The position numbers and the translations under genes are program-made. The notes under the pieces are model-generated. The model was not told where the DNA came from. It saw only the letters and a list, made by a program, of their open reading frames with translations, and ran no database searches. From Anaerolineae bacterium (lineage in GTDB: Bacteria > Chloroflexota > Anaerolineae > Aggregatilineales > Phototrophicaceae), in the NCBI GenBank assembly GCA_022841825.1, contig JALHQT010000002.1:767276-831275 (forward strand): 64,000 nucleotides of DNA, read 5' to 3'. Of the stretch, positions 26,134-34,375 are shown piece after piece (the first letter of the stretch is position 1; each line of letters opens with the position of its first letter).

Positions 26134-27129
26134 ATGGTGGACGTTCAACAGCTTCTGGCGGAATTGGGCTACAAGCAGAAGTATGAAGTATTAGGGCGAG
26201 AAAATATCGCGGATCTGTTTCCAAAGAAGACCAAGCAATGCGGCATTTACGTGTTGCACTTTGCAGATGGCGAGTATTATGTCGGGCAAAGTGTTGATTT
26301 CGTCAGTCGATTTGGGCAGCATCGTGAAAACTATGATGACATCCAATTCGTTAGCTTTATGCCAATTGACAAAGTCGAATTAAATCGGGTAGAACGGCAA
26401 TTCGTCAAGGCTTTTGAGGACGCAACCCTCCCGCTGCGAAATGTTAATATTGTGACCTTTTCTCACGCCGTGCGCCCTTTCGATGAGATTATGCCAAAGG
26501 ATGTGCAGCGCCGATGGATCGAAGAGATCGATTTCCTCGATCTCGATGGAGATCGGGCGAACGATGAGGAATTACGCCGCAAATACCAGAGGAAGTTTTA
26601 TCGGCTTAAGCAACAACCCATCTTTGAGGAAATCACCGAAGTTCTTGCGCAATATGTTGTCAGCTGCATTCCCTGCCCCAAACGGACTGAACGCGCCTAT
26701 TGGAACGTTAGCTGTGTTGTGGGCAAGGAGCTGCTGGTGCGGATTAATGTCGGACCCCAGGTTGTATTCGATGTTTTCCATGATGAAAACGGAGCTGTTT
26801 ATCGATATGCGCTCTTTCAAGCAGATGCAGAGAAAGTACTGGGTGAGGAGATTCCCTGGGGTGACGATTTAATCTATGAAATCACTGACCAGGAAAATCG
26901 CAGAACTCACTATTCGATTTTTTCATCACAACTGACGAAAGCGGGACCCAATCAAGCATTTATTCTGGCACACTCATTTGCTGATGCCTTGAGTTTGCTA
27001 GATGACGAAGGAGCGGTTAAAAGCATAGCAAAACTGAATATTGGGCTTTGCCAGAAGGGTCCCTGTTTATGGGCACGCAATCACTGCCTCGATCTCGCAG
27101 ATGCTATTTTTGCGCGTATAAAGGGTTAA
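26134..27129 (+). CDS. GIY-YIG nuclease domain protein
   Basis: 331 residues. An N-terminal GIY-YIG domain (about 36-115: CGIYVLHFADGEYYVGQSVD, Arg in FVSRFGQH, RVERQFVKAFE) is followed by about 200 residues I cannot assign, with paired cysteines (SCIPCPKRT, LCQKGPCLWARNHC) that could bind metal. The start at 26134 is supported by GAGGT 6 bases upstream. The gene is clearly more AT-rich than its neighbours and uses codons such as ATT, AAA and TTA freely, suggesting transfer. It is followed at once by a repeat block. A role as a selfish or defence nuclease is possible but unproven. Confidence 0.87.
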   Translation: MVDVQQLLAELGYKQKYEVLGRENIADLFPKKTKQCGIYVLHFADGEYYVGQSVDFVSRFGQHRENYDDIQFVSFMPIDKVELNRVERQFVKAFEDATLPLRNVNIVTFSHAVRPFDEIMPKDVQRRWIEEIDFLDLDGDRANDEELRRKYQRKFYRLKQQPIFEEITEVLAQYVVSCIPCPKRTERAYWNVSCVVGKELLVRINVGPQVVFDVFHDENGAVYRYALFQADAEKVLGEEIPWGDDLIYEITDQENRRTHYSIFSSQLTKAGPNQAFILAHSFADALSLLDDEGAVKSIAKLNIGLCQKGPCLWARNHCLDLADAIFARIKG

Positions 27130-27161
27130 TGTAGGTCGCCGAAACAAAATCACAAATGCGC

Positions 27162-27249
27162 GGACGAGCGAGTGCGAAGCCTCCCTGGGGGATGCCTCGT
27201 CCCTACGGAAAATCCAACGTGCCTGTAGGGACAAGGCATGCCTTGTCCG
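27162..27249. repeat. Inverted pair of hairpin repeats, one with an enlarged loop
   Basis: GGACGAG...CTCGTCC (27162-27203) has its loop enlarged by GCGAAGCCTCCCTGGGGG; GGACAAGGCATGCCTTGTCC follows at 27230-27249 after GTAG. A third, imperfect hairpin GACGCCC/GGGCGTT lies near 27304-27322. The 277-base gap 27130-27406 is mostly repeat. Confidence 0.75.
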
Positions 27250-27406
27250 TTCAAGAAATACGAGAACCAACTTAAGCCAATGGTCGCATAAAAGTGTTTT
27301 ACGGACGCCCTGTAGGGCGTTTATACGAACGCGACATGTGTGAGGGACGGGCAAGTGCGCGTCCGCTGAAACAATACGAACATTGACCTAGAGCGCACAG
27401 AAGTAC

Positions 27407-27589
27407 TCACAACTGACCTCGTGCCCTGCGCAACAGATAGTCTGCAAAGTCGGTTGCCAGGATTTCGCGGCTGCGTTCCGAGATGTTACCCTCTTGCGAT
27501 GAATAACTCAGTTCGTCAGCACCCTCCAAGATTCGCAAGAGGACATCATCGGGATCCTGCGCAAGCTCGCTTGACTCTTCGCTTTTCAT
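27407..27589 (-). CDS. Small acidic protein downstream of the J-domain gene
   Basis: 60 residues (starts MKSEESSELAQDPDD), acidic at the N terminus and basic at the C terminus (LLRRARGQL). No family recognised. Its ATG is 4 bases beyond the stop of the J-domain gene, with a TTG immediately before it, so translation is probably coupled. It may be an accessory partner of the J-domain protein. Confidence 0.6.
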   Translation of the reverse strand: MKSEESSELAQDPDDVLLRILEGADELSYSSQEGNISERSREILATDFADYLLRRARGQL

Positions 27590-27592
27590 CAA

Positions 27593-28414
27593 TCACCACC
27601 CGTTCGTTTGCTTGATGTACCCATACGCCTCGTTGAGGGCGTGGAAGCGCTGCTCCGCCTCGGTTTTTGGCAGGTGGCTGGTATCCGGGTGGCACTCACG
27701 CGCCAGCTTGCGGAACGCCGCTTTCACCTCGTCCGCCGTCGCTGCCTTGCCGACGCCGAGCAGCTTGTATGCCATCTCCAGCTTGGTTTCTTGCAGAAGG
27801 GGCATCGTGCGGTCGGCATACGCGCCGTAGACCTGCTCGCTCGACCAGCCTTTGACGCGCTGTCCGTCGTAGCGCTGGCTATCGACATCGCGATCCACGC
27901 GGAACTTCTGCCCCTTCCAGAACAGCTCATTGCCGAAGTTGGCGACCAGCCAGTCGCCGCGCACGGGAGGCGACTTTGCCCACAGACGATAAAACGGCAG
28001 CGCCATCGGCTCGATGTCTGGTCCGTACCAGATTTCGCGCAGGTTGCCGCCATAAGCGCGCATATGCACCTGCCCGATCAACAGACGACTTCCGTCGAAG
28101 CGATAGGTATACAGGCGGTCGCCGCTCAACTCATGGATGACGTTCAGCCATTCGGCAGGCTCACAGCGTTCGCCATCGGGCGGCACGAGCGGCTGCGCGA
28201 CGATAAAGAGCGCCCCGATGCCCAGGCGCGTCGTCTCGTGGAGGATCTTCTTGATCTGGCGGGTCTTGATCGGCTGGTCGAGGTCATGGACATGCACCGC
28301 CGACCCGCTCCACAGATTCGCCGAGAGCACGCCGTCATTGGTCAGCGAGCAGTACTTGACGCTGTTGAGCTTCTTCAGATGCTGCGCCAGACCGAGTTTG
28401 ACAGGCGAGACCAT
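27593..28414 (-). CDS. Protein with C-terminal DnaJ (J) domain
   Basis: 273 residues. The J domain is at the C terminus (about 205-270: YKLLGVGKAATADEVKAAFR, with the HPD motif in CHPDTSHL), the reverse of DnaJ itself. The first 200 residues are an unrecognised domain (MVSPVKLGLAQHLKKLNSV; WSGSAVHVHDLDQPIKTRQ). J domains stimulate DnaK; here the N-terminal part presumably selects the client. The ATG at 28414 is chosen because the upstream open extension is intergenic in character. Co-transcribed with the small ORF at 27407. Confidence 0.82.
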   Translation of the reverse strand: MVSPVKLGLAQHLKKLNSVKYCSLTNDGVLSANLWSGSAVHVHDLDQPIKTRQIKKILHETTRLGIGALFIVAQPLVPPDGERCEPAEWLNVIHELSGDRLYTYRFDGSRLLIGQVHMRAYGGNLREIWYGPDIEPMALPFYRLWAKSPPVRGDWLVANFGNELFWKGQKFRVDRDVDSQRYDGQRVKGWSSEQVYGAYADRTMPLLQETKLEMAYKLLGVGKAATADEVKAAFRKLARECHPDTSHLPKTEAEQRFHALNEAYGYIKQTNGW

Positions 28415-28526
28415 AATGATTGCTGATGATGTGATCCGTCGGACGAATTGGCGTATTGTAGCATAAACGTTGTATGCCGATCCCACCAAGAAGCCCACTG
28501 GTACAACCGCCAAAGCGCATTAAGAC

Positions 28527-28626
28527 TTTTCAACACGGAGGCGCGGAGAAAACGAAGAAGCACGAAGGATCAGATCACTTCCCTTCTCCGTGTACCTTCG
28601 TTTTCTCCGTCCCTTCGTGTTGAAAA
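28527..28626. repeat. Long inverted repeat (CAACACGGAG type)
   Basis: Arms 28527-28557 and 28596-28626 (31 bases each, three mismatches) start TTTTCAACACGGAGG and end CTTCGTGTTGAAAA. The 38-base loop carries CACGAAGGATC. It lies upstream of the J-domain gene and downstream of the chromate transporter stop, so it may also act as a terminator. A GCGTCCTTCGCG segment shared with 22739-22768 follows. Confidence 0.75.
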
Positions 28627-28659
28627 TGCTTCGCGTCCTTCGCGCCCCTGCGGTTCAAT

Positions 28660-29925
28660 TCATCCCCCGCGCAGCAAGAGCTGATAGAGTACGCCCACTA
28701 CCCCGCCACCGACGATCAGCAGCGTCGAATTAACCTTGTAGCGGATGAGCAGTACCCCGGCGGCGACTGCCAGCGCCACCGTCACCCAATCCACCAGCGC
28801 CGCCCGCGCGATGCCGACCGTCACCACCGCCATCAGCGCGATTGCCGCCGCATTCACGCCGTCGAGCAGCGCGCTCAGGAGCGGCGACTGGCGGATGCGC
28901 GGTACGAGCGGGTGGATGAGCGCGACGAAGGCGAAAGCAGGCAGGAAGATGCCGAGCGTTGCCAGCGCCGCGCCCGGCACACCGCCGAGCGTGTAGCCGA
29001 CGAAGGTCGCCGTCGTGAAGACGGGACCCGGCGTGAACTGCCCGATGGCGACCGCGTCGAGGAGCTGTGTCGGCGTCAGCCAGCCCAGGCGTGTGACGAA
29101 CTCGGTTTCGAGGAAGGCGATCAGCACGTAGCCGCTGCCGTAGATGACGCTGCCGATCTTGAGGAAGGTCAGGAATAACTCACTCAGCGCGAACGGCACC
29201 TGCGCGGCGACGGTCAGCACCTGCGTCGCTTCCGCGGTCGCCAGCACAGTTTGCTGTGCGTTGGCGAGCAGCTCCCGTGCTGAAGCGATCAGCAGGACGA
29301 TAAACCCAACTGCCCCGCCAGCCAGCGGCAGCCGAGCACCCTGCTCGCGCCATTTGCCCGCGTTCATGACCAGCAGCGCCAGCAGCGCGCCGCCGAAGAG
29401 GAGCGGGATCTCGCTCACGCCGCCGAAGAGCGCCAGCACGAAGATCGCCACGCCGAGGACGATGTAGAAGGTCGATTTTGCTGCCTTCCTGCCGAGCGTG
29501 TAGATCGCCTGGGCGATGACGGCGATGATGACGGGCTTGATGCCATAGAGCAGCCAGCCGACCGCCGGGAGCTGGTTGTACGTCACATATGCCCACGACA
29601 GCAGCCCGACGAGCAGCGCAGCGGGCAGGATGAAGCAGGCACCCGCTACGATCAAGCCGCGCCAGCCCGCGCGCACCTGCCCGATGTGCATCGCCATCTC
29701 GGTCGAGTTGGGACCGGGGATCAGGTTGGTCGCGCCGAGCAGGTCGAGAAAGTGCTGATCGGTCAGCCAGCCGCGCCGCTTGACGAACTCGTCCTGAAAC
29801 AGCGCGATATGTGCGGCGGGTCCGCCGAACGCCGTGAAGCCGATGCGGATGAAGATGCGCGCCAGTTCGCCGAGCGAACCGGGGCGGGGAGGTATGTTTG
29901 TGGCGGCGGGGCTGGTCGTGGTCAT
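28660..29925 (-). CDS. chrA: Chromate transporter (two-domain ChrA)
   Basis: 421-residue CHR-superfamily membrane protein exporting chromate. Two homologous halves: FIRIGFTAFGGPAAHIALFQ and LDLLGATNLIPGPNSTEMAM in the first, FLKIGSVIYGSGYVLIAFLE and LDAVAIGQFTPGPVFTTATF in the second, each followed by several transmembrane segments (about 10-12 in all). The second FGG is SGY, as common in the C-terminal half. The start at ATG 29925 matches the family; an upstream open extension to 29997 runs into a hairpin repeat. Adjacent genes do not suggest a resistance operon. Confidence 0.93.
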   Translation of the reverse strand: MTTTSPAATNIPPRPGSLGELARIFIRIGFTAFGGPAAHIALFQDEFVKRRGWLTDQHFLDLLGATNLIPGPNSTEMAMHIGQVRAGWRGLIVAGACFILPAALLVGLLSWAYVTYNQLPAVGWLLYGIKPVIIAVIAQAIYTLGRKAAKSTFYIVLGVAIFVLALFGGVSEIPLLFGGALLALLVMNAGKWREQGARLPLAGGAVGFIVLLIASARELLANAQQTVLATAEATQVLTVAAQVPFALSELFLTFLKIGSVIYGSGYVLIAFLETEFVTRLGWLTPTQLLDAVAIGQFTPGPVFTTATFVGYTLGGVPGAALATLGIFLPAFAFVALIHPLVPRIRQSPLLSALLDGVNAAAIALMAVVTVGIARAALVDWVTVALAVAAGVLLIRYKVNSTLLIVGGGVVGVLYQLLLRGG

Positions 29926-29937
29926 GGGCGAGTCCTT

Positions 29938-29963
29938 GTAGGGGCGATGCCGTGTCATCGCCC
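29938..29963. repeat. Hairpin repeat (GCGATG stem)
   Basis: GTAG followed by GGGCGATG CCGTGT CATCGCCC. Located between chrA and the GNAT gene, in their divergent promoter region. Confidence 0.7.
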
Positions 29964-30031
29964 GCCTGCGTTGCCCGATGTTATACTGCGTTTGCATTAA
30001 ATGTCATGATTCGAGCGAGCGGAGGTTGCGG

Positions 30032-30751
30032 ATGTCTTCTGCGCTGGTGATCGCACATAAGCTGCCGGACATCCCGCGCTACGTCGAAGTTCGCAGCTAT
30101 CTCCAGTCTGACGAGTGCGAGGTGCTGGGCTATACCGAAAAGCCATCGCTCTCGTTTGTGCTGCGTATCGACGAGGAAGACCTCCTCTATTTCGTCGGAC
30201 ACCCCGAAGACGCGGTGATTGTCGAAGCAGCGGCAGCCCTGGGCGACGAGGGGCAGATTATCGCGCCGCAGGATCAGTTCGCGCGTCTTGAGCCGCTGCT
30301 GACAGGATGGACAGCCGAGCGCATCTTCGTCTACACGCTCACGGATGTGGCGCATCTGCCGCATGATGAGAGCGTCGTCGTACGCTACCTCGATCCTGAC
30401 GACCTGGACGACGCCGGTATTGATCCTGAGCTGCTGGAAGAGTTGGAAGACGCGCTGGAGTACACGGCGATAGCGGCAGTCTATTTCGGAGGTCGTCCTG
30501 TGTCATTTTGTTACGCCTCGTCGCAGACGGAGAGGCTTTGGGATGTCGGCGTCGATACATTGGAAGCCCATCAGCATAAAGGTTACGCAGGGCTGTGCTT
30601 CAGCTTTCTGGCGCGGCAGATGGCGGCAAAGGGAAAATCGACCGTGTGGCAGGCATTGGAGAGCAACCCGGCTTCGTGGCGGTTGGCGGAGAAACTCGGC
30701 ATGACCAAGGTCGATGAACTGGCGTATTTCACGCGAGGCGTGAGGAGCTAG
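30032..30751 (+). CDS. GNAT family N-acetyltransferase
   Basis: 239 residues. The C-terminal 100 residues form a GNAT acetyl-CoA-binding domain (AAVYFGGRPVSFCYASSQTE, EAHQHKGYAGLCFSFLARQM with the motif A loop, then ESNPASWRLAEKLGM). The N-terminal half resembles the acceptor-side domain of GNAT-acetyltransferase (PF12746-like) proteins. CGGAGG is 6 bases before the ATG at 30032. Substrate unknown; regulation by the divergent chrA promoter is possible but nothing shows it. Confidence 0.87.
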   Translation: MSSALVIAHKLPDIPRYVEVRSYLQSDECEVLGYTEKPSLSFVLRIDEEDLLYFVGHPEDAVIVEAAAALGDEGQIIAPQDQFARLEPLLTGWTAERIFVYTLTDVAHLPHDESVVVRYLDPDDLDDAGIDPELLEELEDALEYTAIAAVYFGGRPVSFCYASSQTERLWDVGVDTLEAHQHKGYAGLCFSFLARQMAAKGKSTVWQALESNPASWRLAEKLGMTKVDELAYFTRGVRS

Positions 30752-30812
30752 CCGATCATCTCCCGCAAATCTTCGCGCATCTGGGTGGCAAGCGTGTTCA
30801 TCGCCGCCTCAC

Positions 30813-31355
30813 TCATGCAAAGAACGCCGCCACCTGAATGACGACATCGCCGAACAGCGATGACGTAAAGCTGCCGGACTTGTCATGAACGCCAGTGCGG
30901 TCGAACACGCCATCCTTTAGCAGGTAGACCTCGACATACTGATTCGATGGGTCAACCATCCAGTATTCGCGGACGCCGTGCTTTTCGTAGAGATGAAACT
31001 TATCTTCCTTGTCGCGCTTGGCGGTGCTGTTCGAGAAGATCTCGACGATCAGGTCGGGCGCGCCCTCAACATACCGCCCCTTGATCTTGCCCAGATTGTC
31101 CGCACTCAACCAGAAAACATCCGGTTCCGGAATGTTCGCCTCATCGAAGTAAACACCTGTCGGCGCATGGAACAACCTCCCACCAGGAATAATCTTCAGC
31201 AGCAGCGCAATAATGTTCATACTCGAAGACTGATGTTCGACCATCGGTGGTGGTGCCATGTAGACTTCTCCGTCGAGCAGCTCATGGATCGCCGTCGTCT
31301 CCGGCAGCGCCAGGAATTCCTCGGCGGTCATACGTGTGCGGATCATATCGACCAT
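30813..31355 (-). CDS. Uma2 family endonuclease-fold protein, copy A
   Basis: 180 residues of the Uma2/DUF820 family, which has a PD-(D/E)XK-like fold and unknown function, often in many copies in Chloroflexota and cyanobacteria. Visible: MTAEEFLALPETTAIHELLD, EPDVFWLSADNLGKI, and the putative active-site run PDLIVEIFSNSTAKRDKEDK, then HLYEKHGVREYWMVDP. It is a near-identical neighbour of copy B (31417): the first 36 and the last 45 residues are practically the same, while the middle differs. Confidence 0.9.
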   Translation of the reverse strand: MVDMIRTRMTAEEFLALPETTAIHELLDGEVYMAPPPMVEHQSSSMNIIALLLKIIPGGRLFHAPTGVYFDEANIPEPDVFWLSADNLGKIKGRYVEGAPDLIVEIFSNSTAKRDKEDKFHLYEKHGVREYWMVDPSNQYVEVYLLKDGVFDRTGVHDKSGSFTSSLFGDVVIQVAAFFA

Positions 31356-31416
31356 GCGGCGTACCCTCGCGTCTCTACATTATCCAGTATGCCACGAAAC
31401 CGCAGGGACGAGTCTT

Positions 31417-31959
31417 TCAGGCAAAGAACGCCGCCACCTGAATGACGACATCGCCGAACAGCGACGAGGTGAAGCTGCCGGACTTGTCATGAACGCCAGT
31501 GCGGTCGAACACGCCATCCTTTAGCAGGTAGACCTCGACATATTCGTTCGAGGGATCGACCATCCAGTATTCGAGGACGCCGTGCCTTTCGTAGAGATGG
31601 AACTTACTCTCTTTATCGCGCGCCGCCGTACTCTTGGAGAGGATTTCGACAATCAGGTCGGGCGCACCTTCGATGTAACGCGGCTTGATCTTGTCGATGT
31701 GATCCGGTGCCAACCAAAGGATGTCCGGTTCCGGGATGTTCACTTCATCGAGATACACACCCGTCGGCGCAGCAAACCAGCGCCCTTGCTGGATCAGCGT
31801 GCGCAGATAGAAATAGGCGTTTCCACTGACAGACTGGTGACTTGTCATCGGGGGCGGTGCCATGTAAACCTCTCCGTCAAGCAGTTCATGGATCGCCGTT
31901 GTCTCCGGCAGCGCCAGGAACTCCTCGGCGGTCATGCGTGTGCGGATCATATCGACCAT
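31417..31959 (-). CDS. Uma2 family endonuclease-fold protein, copy B
   Basis: 180 residues, 61 bases upstream of copy A on the same strand. Shares MVDMIRTRMTAEEFLALPET, DLIVEI(L/F)SKST and the C-terminal VYLLKDGVFDRTGVHDKSGS with it. Differences cluster at residues 40-120 (EPDILWLAPDHIDKI against EPDVFWLSADNLGKI). The nucleotide identity at both ends points to recent tandem duplication or gene conversion. An in-frame ATG 15 bases upstream exists; alignment with copy A favours the start at 31959. Confidence 0.9.
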   Translation of the reverse strand: MVDMIRTRMTAEEFLALPETTAIHELLDGEVYMAPPPMTSHQSVSGNAYFYLRTLIQQGRWFAAPTGVYLDEVNIPEPDILWLAPDHIDKIKPRYIEGAPDLIVEILSKSTAARDKESKFHLYERHGVLEYWMVDPSNEYVEVYLLKDGVFDRTGVHDKSGSFTSSLFGDVVIQVAAFFA

Positions 31960-32025
31960 CAGGATTGCCCTCACATCCGATTTCCAGTCCAGTATGCCAC
32001 AGGTGGAGGTATGGCGGGTAAAGTT

Positions 32026-32964
32026 TCACCCCAGGGCGTCAATCGCGCCGCGCACGATGCCCGCGCTGCGCGCTAGCGCCGCCTCCTCATCGACGGTCAG
32101 CGCCATCGGCAGCCGCTGGATGACACCGTCCATGCCGAACAAGTGGGGCATGGCGACCGTGACATCTTTGACCCCGGCGATGTCGTCGGCGGGCGCGCAG
32201 ATCGTCAGGATCGAGCGGCGGTCGCCCAGGATGACCTGGATGATGCGCGCCAACGCGCTGCCGATGCCGTAATAGGTCGCGCCCTTCCCTTCGATGATGT
32301 GATACGCTGCCCGGCGGACTCCCTGGTCGATCTCGGCGCGCTTGGTGCTGTCGAGGCTGATCTCGCGTATCGAGCAGAAATCATCCAGCGTATGCCCGCC
32401 AATCATGACTTGCGACCACGCCAGCACCTCGGAATCGCCGTGTTCGCCGACGACATAGGCGTGAATATGGTTCGTATCGACACTGATGGCGCGTGCCAGC
32501 AGCGCCCGGAAGCGCGCGGTATCGAGCGTGGTGCCGCTGCCGAAGACACGCCCCGGCGCGACGCCGTGTTCCTGGGCGATGCGCGCGGCAAGATGTGTCA
32601 TGACATCGACTGGATTGGTGGCGACGACGAGGATCGCGTGCGGCTCGACGCGCAGGATGTTCGGGATGACTTCGCGGAAAACAGCGGCGTTGCGTTCGAG
32701 GAGCTGCAAGCGCGTTTCGCCCGGCTTCTGGTTGACGCCCGCCGCGATCACGACCACCCGGCAGCCTTTGAGCGCGGGATAATCGCCGTCGCCGAGGATC
32801 AGCGGATGTGCGAATGGCACTGCGTGAAAGATGTCGTCCGCTTCGGCAAGTGCGCGTGTTCTGTTCTTGTCGATCAGGACGATTTCGCGCCCAATGCCCC
32901 GCATCACACAGGCATACGCCGCCGCAGATCCAACCATCCCAGTACCGACCACGCCGACTTTCAT
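32026..32964 (-). CDS. ldh: L-lactate dehydrogenase
   Basis: Interconverts pyruvate and L-lactate with NAD. 312 residues. Rossmann start [16 protein letters not shown], Asp for NAD in [10 protein letters not shown], and the substrate loop [17 protein letters not shown], where Gln at the specificity position marks LDH rather than malate dehydrogenase (Arg). Catalytic His is in [13 protein letters not shown] (near 173) and [11 protein letters not shown] is also seen. GGAGAAG upstream of the ATG supports the start. A stand-alone gene facing the propeller gene at 33152. Confidence 0.93.
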   Translation of the reverse strand: MKVGVVGTGMVGSAAAYACVMRGIGREIVLIDKNRTRALAEADDIFHAVPFAHPLILGDGDYPALKGCRVVVIAAGVNQKPGETRLQLLERNAAVFREVIPNILRVEPHAILVVATNPVDVMTHLAARIAQEHGVAPGRVFGSGTTLDTARFRALLARAISVDTNHIHAYVVGEHGDSEVLAWSQVMIGGHTLDDFCSIREISLDSTKRAEIDQGVRRAAYHIIEGKGATYYGIGSALARIIQVILGDRRSILTICAPADDIAGVKDVTVAMPHLFGMDGVIQRLPMALTVDEEAALARSAGIVRGAIDALG

Positions 32965-33151
32965 AATGTGTCTTCTCCGAAATGTTGATGCCCCTCCCTA
33001 AGTGAACGCGATTTGCGCGCTTCCGGCAAGTGACATCCGACCCGCCTTCCCGTGTAAAGCCGCCACAAAAGGGGCTTGCCGCGTTTCGCATGATGTCGCT
33101 CGTTGTTATGATAGGCAGGCAGACGACCCGCGTTGCCGGAAATGCCCGCCG

Positions 33152-34309
33152 ATGACCGATGTCTCCCGTCCGTTCATGCGCCTGGCGCTGCTTGCCTTCA
33201 GCGTGCTGGTCGTCACGCGCGGCTTGGGCGGGCTGCTGCCGGAGCGCGCATGGCTGGCATGGCTTACGCCCGTCGTCCATCTCCAGCAGGGCATCCGCGC
33301 CGAGGAGCCGGACATCTTCGTCTGGGATAGAATGCTGACGGTCAACATAACCGATCACTTCGGCAATGACATCGCGCCGACCTGGTCGCACGATGGTCGT
33401 ATGGCGTGGCTCTCCAACCGCGACGGCGACTTCGATGTGTATGTGCGCCAGGGAGAGCGCACGCTCAATATCAGCCGCAATGATCATGGCGATTTCGAGC
33501 CGATCTGGTCAGGTGACGGGCGACTGGCGTGGATCGGCAGGGAGCGGCAGCGCGGCGAGACGGTCTATGTCTGGGATGGCGAGACGATCATGATTGCCGG
33601 GCGCGCCGCCGCCGTCCAGAATCGCTCGCTGGCATGGGCGTCCGACGGTCGGCTGCGCTGGGTGGGGCTGAACCAACTGAGCGGCGCGATCTACACCTGG
33701 GATGGCGCGGCGACCGAACGTGTGCCGCTGGATGTCACCGCGCTCCTCAGCCTGAGCTGGTCGCCGGAGGGCAGACTGGCGTGGATCACCCGCAACGCCC
33801 GCGACGAGCGCTCGCTCTACCTGCTCGACCCGGAGGCGGACAGTCGCCCGATCCTGCTCCAGCGCGGCGCGTGGATCAGCGACCGCGTGGCGTGGTCGAA
33901 GGATGGACGGTTGGCATGGGGCGAGCTGGCACCCCTACAGGGCTACCGCATCGTGGTCTGGCAGCAGGGCGAGCGGGTGTCCTTTCCGGTACGCGGCTTC
34001 GTCCACAGCCTGATCTGGTCGAGTGATGGGCGCTTGCTGTGGGTTGATACCGCGCGCGCGCCAATCGGGGCGATGCATGTCTGGGATGGTAGAGACGTGA
34101 CGACGCTCGACGACGATGTTCGCAACATGACACAGCCCTTCTGGTCGCCGCACGGTCAGGTCGTCTGGGCATCCAACCAGGTCGGCGAGTGGGGCGTGTA
34201 TTTGTGGGAGGGGCGAGGATCAATCCGCGTTAGCCGGGTGGGGCAGGATGCCTTATCGCCCGTCTGGGTGCAGCGATCACCGCGCCAGATGCATGAAGAC
34301 GGCGCATGA
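33152..34309 (+). CDS. Membrane-anchored beta-propeller protein, sibling 1
   Basis: 385 residues. One N-terminal membrane segment (about 9-30, FMRLALLAFSVLVVTRGL; no clear cleavage site) followed by about eight short repeats built on a WS-DG-R-LAW core: WSHDGRMAWLSNRDGDF, WSGDGRLAWIGRE, WASDGRLRWVG, WSPEGRLAWITRN, WSKDGRLAWGEL, WSSDGRLLWVD, WSPHGQVVWASNQ. It belongs to the PD40-like propellers but with a distinctive Trp after the LA. The protein encoded 66 bases downstream is a paralogue. Probably extracytoplasmic; function unknown. Confidence 0.83.
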   Translation: MTDVSRPFMRLALLAFSVLVVTRGLGGLLPERAWLAWLTPVVHLQQGIRAEEPDIFVWDRMLTVNITDHFGNDIAPTWSHDGRMAWLSNRDGDFDVYVRQGERTLNISRNDHGDFEPIWSGDGRLAWIGRERQRGETVYVWDGETIMIAGRAAAVQNRSLAWASDGRLRWVGLNQLSGAIYTWDGAATERVPLDVTALLSLSWSPEGRLAWITRNARDERSLYLLDPEADSRPILLQRGAWISDRVAWSKDGRLAWGELAPLQGYRIVVWQQGERVSFPVRGFVHSLIWSSDGRLLWVDTARAPIGAMHVWDGRDVTTLDDDVRNMTQPFWSPHGQVVWASNQVGEWGVYLWEGRGSIRVSRVGQDALSPVWVQRSPRQMHEDGA

Positions 34310-34375
34310 TGATCTGGTCTATGTTTCGCTTTCTCCAAAATAAGGAAGCCGCATGATATCCAGGAAGTACTCCCG

